Source of the DNA: an uncultured bacterium
GTDB lineage: Bacteria > Bacillota > Clostridia > Lachnospirales > Lachnospiraceae
Length of the DNA stretch: 55,815 nucleotides
Direction: 5' to 3'
Assembly: GCA_947063875.1 (NCBI GenBank)
Contig: CAMSTY010000018.1
Location: forward strand, 1-55,815
Shown: in pieces, positions 1 to 11,160 of the stretch
Position numbering within the stretch: position 1 is the stretch's first letter
Layout of the letters: each line of letters starts with the position of its first letter
Translations under genes and position numbers: made by a program
Notes under the pieces: model-generated
Seen by the model: only the letters and a program-made list of their open reading frames with translations
Databases searched by the model: none
What the model was told of the DNA's origin: nothing

Positions 1-1
1 A

Positions 2-1045
2 GCTGTTGAAAAAATATTAAAAAAGAACAAAGAATATGGATATAAAACACTGCTGGATATCAGCAGTGGAGGTGATAGCCGCATGATTTGTTACACTGCA
101 AAGGAATGTAATGCTGAAGATGTAATGCTTGACTGTTATGCGCAGTCTGGCAGCGGCGACGCTGTTACTTCGCAGCATATTGCAAATAAGATTGGATACA
201 GCTATATATATCTATCAATTGATAATGCGGATAGTCTGATGCATGTTGATGAAAATGTACTTATGACAAATGGCTGTACAATTTATTATGGTATTACTGG
301 TGGAAAAGTAATGCTCGAGGCATTGGACAGAGAACTTTTCGGGTTGGAAATCACAGGATTATTGGGAGATGTTCATGATGGAAGCATGGTTACATCGTAT
401 CCTGGAGCACCGATTGATTTGACAATGAAGAAATATAGAGTTTCTAATACGCTAGTGCCGTATAAAGAATTTCCGGTAAAATCGAATGCATGCCAGTACT
501 TTGAAAATAATATAAATGAGCACTTTTGGTTTTATCAGAGAGGTATGCTATTCGGAATGACATCTTATTTTATAAGGCAAAACTTTTTAGAAGTTGGTAC
601 TCCATTTGGGGATCTTGAATTTCTTAAAGCATATCATTCGGCGCCATGGCAGGATAGGGTACATGGTCATTTGTTAAGAAAATGGATGATAAAATATTTT
701 CCGAATGCTGCCGATATAAATTATGGAGAAACAGGTATATCCATAAAGAATAGTATTCTTCCAGGGATGGAGACTTATATTACTTGGAAGAGAAGATGCA
801 AAAAGGCCTTAAGAAGTATACTAAATATTGATAGGCCTGTTGGCATGAATGACTTTGAATACTGGTATCGACACAACCCTCATTTTCATCAATACATCGA
901 TACTTATATAGAAGAAAACAGAACATATGCGGATATTGACAAAACCATTCGCAATAATGTTGAAAAACTTCTTGGCAGCAATATAATAACTGACAAGCTT
1001 TTGGCTGTTACTGCATTATCCGTAATTAAGAATTTCATTAATTAA
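2..1045 (+). CDS. Asparagine synthase-like amidotransferase domain protein, 5' end missing (window edge)
   Basis: The frame is open from base 2, so the protein starts outside the window; the first ATG inside (83) is internal. Just before it lies SSGGDSR, which fits the SGGxDS ATP-pyrophosphatase loop of the asparagine synthase C-terminal domain. Further along, LLGDVHDGS and TPFGDLEFL fit conserved parts of that domain. The family transfers amide nitrogen to an AMP-activated carboxylate. Standalone or shortened members are common in capsule and exopolysaccharide clusters, where they probably amidate sugar acids. The following epimerase genes support that setting. The DNA is clearly richer in A+T than the rest of the window, as expected of a transferred polysaccharide locus. 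The substrate cannot be told, and an N-terminal glutaminase domain, if any, is outside the window. Confidence 0.75.
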   Translation, partial: AVEKILKKNKEYGYKTLLDISSGGDSRMICYTAKECNAEDVMLDCYAQSGSGDAVTSQHIANKIGYSYIYLSIDNADSLMHVDENVLMTNGCTIYYGITGGKVMLEALDRELFGLEITGLLGDVHDGSMVTSYPGAPIDLTMKKYRVSNTLVPYKEFPVKSNACQYFENNINEHFWFYQRGMLFGMTSYFIRQNFLEVGTPFGDLEFLKAYHSAPWQDRVHGHLLRKWMIKYFPNAADINYGETGISIKNSILPGMETYITWKRRCKKALRSILNIDRPVGMNDFEYWYRHNPHFHQYIDTYIEENRTYADIDKTIRNNVEKLLGSNIITDKLLAVTALSVIKNFIN

Positions 1046-1048
1046 ATT

Positions 1049-1192
1049 GAAGAGTGTCCGTCTTATGGCGTACCTGTATTAGTTATGTGTGATGTCACGG
1101 AGAACCCGGAAGGCATAGACACAGGGACGCTACGTTTAGTTGGTAATAAAGAGAAGGAATACCCTGATACATTTTATGAGGAAGTAGAATGA
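1049..1192 (+). pseudogene. C-terminal remnant of a WecB-type UDP-GlcNAc 2-epimerase
   Basis: Right after the preceding stop, 47 sense codons read through PVLVM, TENPEG, DTGTLRLVGN and end in TGA. This is the hallmark C-terminal segment of non-hydrolysing UDP-N-acetylglucosamine 2-epimerases, where xTERPEGxxxGTxxLVG is typical. There is no start codon or upstream domain: the roughly 320 residues before it are missing. Its last codon and TGA overlap the ATG of the intact epimerase-family gene at 1189, an arrangement expected of once translationally coupled neighbours. It is probably a scar of deletion or recombination within the polysaccharide cluster. Confidence 0.75.
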
Positions 1193-2388
1193 AAGAATAT
1201 GAATTTAGTTCTGTCAAATGGCAGAACAACGGAAAATTAAAACTCCTGATTATTGTCGGGACAAGACCGGAAATTATACGATTGTCTGAAGTTATTAAAA
1301 AGTGCAGGATCTATTTTGATACCATACTTTGCCATACAGGACAAAACTATGATTACTGCCTGAATGGTATTTTTTTCAAGGATTTTAATCTCGCAGTTCC
1401 GGAGGTATATCTGAATGCAGTGGGAGATGATTTGGGATCTACAATGGGAAATATCATTGCCGCATCTTATAAGTTGATGAAAGATATTTGCCCGGATGCC
1501 CTTCTGGTTCTCGGTGATACCAATTCCTGTCTTTCTGCAATCAGCGCAAAGCGTCTGCATATACCAATCTTTCATATGGAAGCTGGAAATCGCTGCAAAG
1601 ATGAATGTCTGCCGGAAGAAACCAACCGCCGCATTGTAGATATTATTTCAGATGTAAATTTAGCGTATTCAGAACACGCAAGAGCTTATCTGGCAGAGTG
1701 TGGACTTCCGAAAGAGAGGACGTATGTAACGGGAAGCCCTATGGCGGAAGTGCTTAAAAAGAACTTTTCCTCTATTCTTAATTCGGACATACATCGGCGT
1801 TTGTCGGAAGAAATCGGAATGGAGATAAAGCCGGGGAGGTATATTCTTCTTTCTGCACATCGGGAGGAGAATATAGATACGGAAAAGAACTTTCTTGCTC
1901 TGTTTAACGGGATTAATGCTATGGCAGAGAAATATAAAATACCTATATTATATTCTTGCCATCCGCGTTCTAAAAAGCGGTTGGAAAACAGTGCCTTCCG
2001 GTTAGGCCCTAATATTATTGCACATGAGCCGTTAGGATTTCACGACTATAATTGTCTCCAGATGAATGCCTATGTTGTTGTGTCCGATTCAGGGACGCTT
2101 CCGGAGGAGAGCAGCTTTTTTATAAGCGTAGGGAGTTCGTTCCCGGCAGTCTGCATACGTACTTCTACAGAACGACCGGAGGCGCTTGATAAAGGCTGTT
2201 TTGTGTTAGCGGGCATTGACGAGAGAAGCTTGCTGCAGGCGGTTGATATTGCAGTAGCTATGAACCACGAAGGAGATATTGGAAATCCAGTGCCGGATTA
2301 TATTGATGAAAATGTTAGTTTGAAAGTGGTAAAGATTATTCAGTCGTATACGGGCATTGTGGATCGGATGGTGTGGAGGAAGTTTTAG
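1189..2388 (+). CDS. UDP-N-acetylglucosamine 2-epimerase family protein, WbjD/FnlC/CapG-like
   Basis: 399 aa. Motifs in order are GTRPEIIRL (near residue 25), HTGQNYD, LGDTNS, HMEAGNRC, EETNRRIVD, SAHREEN, SDSGTLPEES and TSTERPEALD. These define the GT-B-fold non-hydrolysing 2-epimerases. The GDTNS/HMEAGNRC/EETNR set fits best the subgroup acting on UDP-2-acetamido-2,6-dideoxy-L-talose to give UDP-L-FucNAc (FnlC/WbjD/CapG). A plain UDP-GlcNAc to UDP-ManNAc epimerase is the alternative. The protein is cytoplasmic and supplies a nucleotide sugar for surface polysaccharide. The segment before the TSTERPE block looks a few residues longer than usual. The start codon overlaps the stop of the epimerase remnant. 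A terminator 125 bases downstream ends the cluster. Confidence 0.88.
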   Translation: MKEYEFSSVKWQNNGKLKLLIIVGTRPEIIRLSEVIKKCRIYFDTILCHTGQNYDYCLNGIFFKDFNLAVPEVYLNAVGDDLGSTMGNIIAASYKLMKDICPDALLVLGDTNSCLSAISAKRLHIPIFHMEAGNRCKDECLPEETNRRIVDIISDVNLAYSEHARAYLAECGLPKERTYVTGSPMAEVLKKNFSSILNSDIHRRLSEEIGMEIKPGRYILLSAHREENIDTEKNFLALFNGINAMAEKYKIPILYSCHPRSKKRLENSAFRLGPNIIAHEPLGFHDYNCLQMNAYVVVSDSGTLPEESSFFISVGSSFPAVCIRTSTERPEALDKGCFVLAGIDERSLLQAVDIAVAMNHEGDIGNPVPDYIDENVSLKVVKIIQSYTGIVDRMVWRKF

Positions 2389-2513
2389 AAGCAGAAATAT
2401 ATCAATCTTTTTTCAAAATAGAGAACAATATCAAAGTTATGTTCTGTGAAAGTAAAACGCAAAAGCACCAGAAATCATGCCTAAGAATTGCCGAAAAAAA
2501 CAGCTAAAAGACG

Positions 2514-2548
2514 AATCCACTTGGTACAAACGACCGAGTGGATTTTTT
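2514..2548 (+). terminator. Intrinsic terminator after the polysaccharide cluster
   Basis: AATCCACT (2514-2521) pairs with AGTGGATT (2537-2544), with two further G-C pairs inside, and a T6 run (2543-2548) follows. It lies 125 bases beyond the epimerase stop. Confidence 0.8.
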
Positions 2549-2641
2549 ATTGCCTCAAATAGTGTAACAATGTCGATGAAAGTCATTACTATTGAATGGT
2601 ATTTTATCAGATGTGGAATTCTCAGGAAAGGGGTTGCTTCT

Positions 2642-2803
2642 ATGGGAGCCAAAGTACTTATATTTCCGCATGATATAGCCTATGATGAGGGGAAAACTGC
2701 GGGGGAAGCCCAGGGGGGGGCCAGGAATACGAAAAGAGAGACGGCGTTTGAAACGTTTCATGACGGGGTTTCTTTTGAAAAAAGAAGTACTGTACTGGCC
2801 TGA
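2642..2803 (+). CDS. Possible small protein, 53 aa, unknown
   Basis: ATG preceded by GGAAAGGGG about 7 to 15 bases upstream. The reading frame has 53 codons, crosses a run of eight G (2713-2720) and stops before the 3' end of the convergent AraC gene. No domain, membrane segment or family was recognised. It is the only candidate gene in the 476-base gap 2389-2864, which otherwise holds the terminator at 2514. It could equally be a non-coding remnant. Confidence 0.22.
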   Translation: MGAKVLIFPHDIAYDEGKTAGEAQGGARNTKRETAFETFHDGVSFEKRSTVLA

Positions 2804-2864
2804 TCAAAAAAATGCAGGATCAGCAAAAAAAGGTCAACGTCTGGTGCGGCCGTCCGGCCGCCGG

Positions 2865-3722
2865 TCAACCCTCCTGCAGCTGCCTGCGAAACTCCCTGGG
2901 GGCGACCCCGCATTGCTTTTTGAACAGGCGGCTGAAGTACAGCGGATTCTGGTAACCGACGATCTCGGCGATCTCCGTGATATTGTAGGAGGTGGATTCC
3001 AACAGGCTTTGGGCATTGGAGATCCGGAGGGAGAGGAGATACTGCGCGGGCGTGGAACCAGTATAATCCTTGAAATTCCGGATAAACCAGCTGACGCTCA
3101 TGCCGCGGCTTCTGGCATACTCCTCAATGTTAATCAAATGATTGTAATGGGAGTGGAAATAGGAGACGGCCAGATCCATTTCATCAATGAGAAAGACCGT
3201 TTTGCTTCTGGGGGTTTTTTCCTGAAGCCGGCTGATCAGGACGAAGAGAAGTTCCAGGTAGTGGACAAGAACCTCCTCGTAATGAGGTTTGGTAAGCTTC
3301 AACTCCTGAATCATGTGCAGATAAATCTTTTTATAATCTAAGGAAGTTCCAGTATGAATCACATGCGCATTGTCTGAGATGCGATATTTTCTTAAGATGT
3401 TTTTCACATTATTTCCCGTAAAATGAACCCAATACACCTCCGTATGGTCAACGCCGTAATAGTAGTAGCGTTGTTCCTCTTTCGGGCGGTAGAGAACCAT
3501 ATTGCCGGCGGTTACAATCTCCTCTTTCCCATGGAAATAGAAATGCGCCTTGCCGGAGGCGACATAAAGCAGCTGGTAGTCAAGGCGTCCCCTGGGCCTG
3601 TGCGTAGGAAGCCTCGGCCGGGTGAACAAGTGATAGACGCCGGCGCTCCCTACAAAAAGGGGATGCTTTTTGTCCTTGAAATCCCTGTGTGAATTGTGCC
3701 AGTACGCATTGTCCGTATACAT
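2865..3722 (-). CDS. AraC-family transcriptional regulator of the beta-galactoside unit
   Basis: 285 aa. The N-terminal ~170 residues are a cupin-type sensor domain (DYQLLYVASGKAHFYF is a typical start). The C-terminal ~100 residues carry two helix-turn-helix motifs ending in ITEIAEIVGYQNPLYFSRLFKK, the AraC/XylS signature. The chosen ATG at 3722 has GGGGAGG 9 bases upstream; an upstream in-frame start at 3758 would add 12 residues but lacks such a site. It is divergent from the beta-galactosidase gene, with 224 bases between the starts. It therefore probably activates that gene and the GPH symporter in response to a galactoside; the inducer is inferred. Confidence 0.92.
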   Translation of the reverse strand: MYTDNAYWHNSHRDFKDKKHPLFVGSAGVYHLFTRPRLPTHRPRGRLDYQLLYVASGKAHFYFHGKEEIVTAGNMVLYRPKEEQRYYYYGVDHTEVYWVHFTGNNVKNILRKYRISDNAHVIHTGTSLDYKKIYLHMIQELKLTKPHYEEVLVHYLELLFVLISRLQEKTPRSKTVFLIDEMDLAVSYFHSHYNHLINIEEYARSRGMSVSWFIRNFKDYTGSTPAQYLLSLRISNAQSLLESTSYNITEIAEIVGYQNPLYFSRLFKKQCGVAPREFRRQLQEG

Positions 3723-3814
3723 AGAATCCGACCTCCCCGTCAAGCGGATAAAAACCATAAAGGTTCCTGACTTTTATTGTATCATTTTGTGCATGTTTTG
3801 TCTATTCTGCTTTA

Positions 3815-3843
3815 TGTAAAAATAAGGTAAATTATCTTATAAT
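3815..3843 (+). promoter_or_regulatory. Candidate promoter of the beta-galactosidase operon
   Basis: Perfect -10 TATAAT (3838-3843) with a weak -35 TGTAAA (3815-3820) at 17 bases. A weak -35 is common for AraC-activated promoters. Confidence 0.55.
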
Positions 3844-3913
3844 ACAGGCAAACACAAGGCCTGTGTGGGGAAACAATGGGATTTGCAAACATTGACGAAA
3901 CGCTGCAGTATAG

Positions 3914-7012
<3,099 letters not shown>

Positions 7013-7023
7013 GGGGGAGAAGT

Positions 7024-8385
7024 ATGAAGGAAAAAACGTATTTAAAATGGTACAATAAGATTGGTTATGGCTCCGGTGATATTGCCGGCAACGTGGTATA
7101 TGCGCTTTTGTCAGCCTTTGTCATGATATTTTTGACGGATACCGTCGGGCTGAATGCAGGGATTGTCGGGACCCTGATCGCGGTTTCCAAGCTTTTTGAC
7201 GGGATCAGTGACGTTTTCTTCGGCGCCATGATTGACAGGACTCACAGCAGGATGGGGAAGGCGCGTCCGTGGATGCTTTATGGCTACTTCGGGTGTGCGG
7301 TCTGCCTGGTGGCGATCTTTGTGATTCCCGCCGGCATCAGTGAATTTGCGCAGTACGCATGGTTTTTTATCGCTTATACGCTTCTGAATGCCGGTTTTTA
7401 CACGGCGAATAATATCGCTTACTCGGCACTGACTGCCTTGGTTACGAAGAATAACCATGAGCGTGTGCAGATGGGGTCGATCCGTTTTATGTTTGCCTTT
7501 GGCACCAGCATGCTGATTCAGACCATTACGGTGGGATGCGTGGCCTATTTTGGCGGAGGCGCAAGCGCCTGGAGGGCGGTTGCCATTCTCTATGCAATTG
7601 TCGGCGTGATTTCAAATTCATTATCGGTATGGTCTGTAAAGGAACTGCCCCCGGAGGAACTGGCAGATGGGGAAGGCAGCCGGGACAGCCAGGAGAAGGA
7701 AGAAACATACCATTTGGCGGAGGCGTTTCGCCTGCTGGCTGGCAATAAGTACTATCTGATGATTTGTGCTTCGTATATCCTGATGCAGATTTATTCGGCA
7801 ACACTGAATATGGGAATCTATTTTATGACTTATGTACTGAAAAATGCCAATCTTCTCGGGGTGTTTTCATGGGCGATTAACATTCCCATGATCATCGGCC
7901 TGCTGTTTACACCGGCACTGGTTGCCAGATGGAAGGGCATGTACAGGCTGAACTTATATGGCTATCTGTTAGGGACAGCCGGACGCCTCGGAGTGGTAAT
8001 TGCCGGCTATATGGGAAGTGTTCCGCTGATGCTTTTGTGCACCGCGCTTGCGGCGATCGGGATGAGTCCGCTTCAGGGAGATATGAATGCCCTGATTGCG
8101 ACCTGCTCGGAATACACGTTTTTAAAGACGGGCAAACGGGTAGACGGCACCATGTATTCCTGTACATCCCTGGGAACGAAGCTGGGTGGGGGGATCGGAA
8201 CTGCGATTGCAGGCTGGCTGCTGGCATACAGCGGCTATGTAGGAGGCGCAGCAGAGCAGACGGATTCCTGCATCAACATGCTCCATATCATGTATCTTTG
8301 GCTGCCGTTCGTTTTCAATTTCCTGATTATGCTGATCCTGACCAGGATGAATGTGGAAAAGGCGAATGAGGAATTGCGGGCATAA
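7024..8385 (+). CDS. GPH-family sugar:cation symporter (MelB-like MFS)
   Basis: 453 aa, about 12 membrane segments. The N-terminal part around YGSGDIAGNVVY and FDGISDVFFGAMIDRT, followed by GKARPWMLYG, gives the glycoside-pentoside-hexuronide symporter signature, including the conserved acidic residues of the cation site. It couples uptake of a glycoside to Na+ or H+ in the cytoplasmic membrane. GGGGGAGAAGT precedes the ATG. It lies 11 bases behind the beta-galactosidase gene and is followed by a strong terminator, so the two genes form one operon and the substrate is probably a beta-galactoside. Confidence 0.92.
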   Translation: MKEKTYLKWYNKIGYGSGDIAGNVVYALLSAFVMIFLTDTVGLNAGIVGTLIAVSKLFDGISDVFFGAMIDRTHSRMGKARPWMLYGYFGCAVCLVAIFVIPAGISEFAQYAWFFIAYTLLNAGFYTANNIAYSALTALVTKNNHERVQMGSIRFMFAFGTSMLIQTITVGCVAYFGGGASAWRAVAILYAIVGVISNSLSVWSVKELPPEELADGEGSRDSQEKEETYHLAEAFRLLAGNKYYLMICASYILMQIYSATLNMGIYFMTYVLKNANLLGVFSWAINIPMIIGLLFTPALVARWKGMYRLNLYGYLLGTAGRLGVVIAGYMGSVPLMLLCTALAAIGMSPLQGDMNALIATCSEYTFLKTGKRVDGTMYSCTSLGTKLGGGIGTAIAGWLLAYSGYVGGAAEQTDSCINMLHIMYLWLPFVFNFLIMLILTRMNVEKANEELRA

Positions 8386-8413
8386 GAGGGGGATGGGTGC
8401 AGTATGAATTTGT

Positions 8414-8463
8414 AAAAACCAGAGAGGCTGTATCTCTGCAAAAGATCAGCCTCTCTGGTTTTT
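8414..8463 (+). terminator. Intrinsic terminator of the lacZ-symporter operon
   Basis: Near-perfect 17-base inverted repeat: AAAAACCAGAGAGGCTG is answered by CAGCCTCTCTGGTTTTT, closing a 16-base loop. The A/T flanks make it usable in both directions, also for the minus-strand MFS remnant side. Confidence 0.9.
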
Positions 8464-8510
8464 GTTATGTATTGGAAAAAATTCAAAAAAGCTTCTGACT
8501 GGAAAATCAA

Positions 8511-9104
8511 TTACGCCTTCTGCGCCTTTTCCCGCTTAATCACCTTCAGGATATAGGAACTTAAAAAGAATCCGATTACAGCAAACACGGCCATGATAAC
8601 GAATACGATCCGATAACCGGCCAGGCCTTCATAGTTATCGAGGATCGCGCCGTAGACGGCGTACATAAAGGCTCCCGGCAGGTATCCGACAAAGGAGCCG
8701 ATGGACATGGCAGAGCCGGTGATATCGCGGGGGACGTTCACCTCGTCCATAGGGGCGAAGAATACGGCACGCATGCTGAATACAAACGCGCTGATGGTAA
8801 GGGTGACGACCATTCCCAGGATCACTCCAAGCTGCTGGTGCGGCAGGAGGGAGAAGGCGACCAAGGAGGCGGCCACGATAACAAAGCAGATTCTTAAGTA
8901 TTTTGTGGCAGAATGTAATATCTTGTCGGTAATAAAGCCGCCGACAGGGCCGCCCAGCATTTTCAGGCCGTACTGGTTGATGACGCCGTATACGCCGACC
9001 ATGACGGCCGGGATGGCATAGGCTTCGCTCAGGAAGGGGATAAAGTAGGTTAATCCGCAGTATACGCTGTAGACGAAAACTGTGCGGTTTGTTTTCTGCC
9101 TCAC
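8511..9104 (-). pseudogene. MFS transporter, N-terminal half missing
   Basis: 197 codons encode about the last six membrane segments of an MFS carrier. The fragment starts at the TM7 region (NRTVFVYSVYCGL), has the cytoplasmic loop GGPVGGFITDK and ends in KREKAQKA. MFS proteins have about 400 residues, so the first ~200 are missing. The GTG at 9104 is only the first possible start in the open frame and has no ribosome binding site. At the same place a DeoR gene on the other strand also loses its 5' end. The fragment PRDITGSAMSIGSFVGYLPG recalls YihN-type organic-anion carriers, but the substrate is unknown. Confidence 0.8.
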
Positions 9105-9793
9105 GGGAGACGATCCGCCGGGACCTGGAAGCGCTGGAGGGCCAGGGGATGCTCAAGCGGATACATGGCGGGGCCATGAGGATGGATTCTTCCCCGGAGG
9201 GCGCTACGGTGTATACTTCTTTTGACCAGAGAAGGAAGGAACATTCCCTGAGCAAGGAGGAGGTGGCGCTGGAGGCTGCCGGCCATATTCTGGAGGGACA
9301 GGTGATTGCCCTGGATTCGGGGACGACTTCCCTTGAACTGGCCAGGGTGATTAAAAGTCGTTTCCACAAGCTTACCGTGGTTACCAACTCCCTGAGCATT
9401 GCCAATGAGCTGGCGGATGCGGAGGGGATTACCTTGATTCTTACAGGGGGGATTTATAATCCGGAGGAGAAGGCCTGCTTTTCGGATATGGCTACCTTAA
9501 TTCTATCGCGTATCAATATTGACATTTTATTTCTTACGACCTGTGGAATATCAATAAACCGGGGGATTACGTATCAGAGGATGGAAGACCTGGTGGTACA
9601 GAATAAATTTATGGAAGCCTCCGATGAGACGATTGTGATTGCAGACAGTTCAAAGCTGGGCGTGAACTCTCTTGTCCGAATGTGCGGGATTGAGCAGGTG
9701 TCGATGATCATTACGGATTCTTCGGCGGCTGCAGAACAGATCGCCGCCTTTGAAGAAGCTGGAATACCGGTGGTGATTTCCAGAAAACAATAA
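9089..9793 (+). pseudogene. DeoR-family transcriptional regulator, 5' end missing
   Basis: The frame begins inside the recognition helix: FSASRETIRRDLEALEGQG is the second half of the DeoR helix-turn-helix. The preceding ~25-30 residues, including the first helix, are absent. The rest is complete: wing KRIHGGA, sensor domain with ALDSGTTSLELA, TNSLSIANELA and TGGIYNPEE, to the usual C-terminus. The best start is a TTG at 9089 without a ribosome binding site. The frame upstream runs into the antisense of the MFS remnant and stops at 9041. A DNA-binding domain this short should not work. It originally would have regulated the neighbouring genes in answer to a phosphorylated metabolite. Confidence 0.82.
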
Positions 9794-9823
9794 AGCATGT
9801 ATCACAATATGGAGGAGAAAACG

Positions 9824-11150
9824 ATGAGTGTACAAGCCGAAAACAAATGTGAAAAGCCAAGTGTCCTTTTGATTTCCGTGGATGCGCTGAAGCCGGAGTT
9901 TGTCTTTGAGCAGGAACGTCTGGGAATCTGCCTGCCGACGATTACCCGTTATTTTGTGGAGAACGGACTGACTGCGCCAAAGGGAATGAAAAGTGCGTTC
10001 CCCACCTTTACCTATCCATGCCATCAGAGCATGATCACCGGGACAAACCCGTCAACCCACGGTATTGTGAATAACGGAATCTTTGATCCTACCGGGGAGC
10101 ATCTGGGCGCATGGCACTGGTTTGCCAACGATAAGGTGAAAACCTTGTGGGAGGCGGCAAAGGAGCATGGCTACTGCTCGGCCAGCACGGCATTTCCCAC
10201 GTCCGTCGGCGCAAAAGGGGATTATATCGCTCCTGAATTCTGGTGGGACGGCTCTGCGCTGGACAGCCGGTTCATCGACGCAGTGGCCAGGCCCCAGGGG
10301 TTGGTCCTGGAAATGGAGAAGGAGATCGGACAGTATGCAGGAGGGTTGGATTTGTCGGATCAGGGCGATGCCCAGAGAGGGAAGGCTGCGCTCTGGATGC
10401 TGAGGCATAAGCTTGCGCCCATCGTGAAGGAAAAGCCGTTTTTCCTGTCTGCCTATTTTGCCAGTTTTGACGAAAGCGCCCATCAGAATGGGGTATACAG
10501 CAGGGAGGCGGCAGAGAGCCTCGAGAAGATTGACCGGATGCTGGGAGAACTGATTGAGGAGGCGCGCAGGATTACGGAGGATCATCTGGTGGTATGTGTA
10601 GTCTCGGATCATGGTACGTTGGATAATACCCACAATATCTCCCCCAATGTGCTGCTGAAGGAGGCCGGCCTGATCGAGACGGATGGACAGGGAAAGGTGG
10701 TTTCCTGGAAGGCGTTCAGCCAGAGGGCCGGCGGGACGGCAGAGGTCCGTCTGGCGGACCCGGCGGATGAAAAGGCGGCTGCTGCCTTAAAGGCAGTGAT
10801 GGAGCGGCTGTCTGGGTCTGAGGATATGGGGATTTTGGAGGTGTTAGACAATCAGGCGGCGAGGGAGCGGGGCGGATTCCCTCAGGCAGCCTATGTGCTG
10901 GTGTCTCAAAAGGGTTATGAACTGCGTGACGACGTGGACGGGGATTATTGCCGCACGCGCACAACCCAGAAGGCCCAGCATGGCTACAGTGAAGAATTTC
11001 CGGAAATGCGGGCTTCCTTTATGTTGTTCGGCGAGGGGGGTTGTGAAAGGCCGTATAGAGGATGTGCGTCTGATTGATGTCGCTCCTACCCTGGCACATA
11101 TCATGGGCTTTACAATGCCGGAGGCTGAGGGAAGGAACTTGCTGGGATAA
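9824..11150 (+). pseudogene. Alkaline phosphatase superfamily phosphodiesterase/nucleotide pyrophosphatase, frameshifted
   Basis: ATG at 9824 with GGAGGAG 6 bases upstream. The protein begins with the metal-binding SVDALKP motif, then TFTYPCHQSMITGTNPSTHGI with the nucleophilic Thr and the typical NPSTHGI, and later VVSDHGT; it belongs to the type I phosphodiesterase/NPP group. The frame breaks in a run of six G at 11035-11040. As read, translation ends at 11077 with an unrelated tail. With five G it would continue through the expected C-terminus (RLIDVAPTLAHIMGF, ending at 11150). There is no signal peptide, so it is probably cytoplasmic and acts on a small phosphoester. The frameshift may be a real mutation, a slippage site or a sequencing error. 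Confidence 0.8.
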
Positions 11151-11160
11151 GGGGGAATCC

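Noticed and set aside
2682..3341. Plus-strand open frame of 219 codons overlapping the AraC gene
   Set aside because: Most of it is antisense to the conserved AraC helix-turn-helix.
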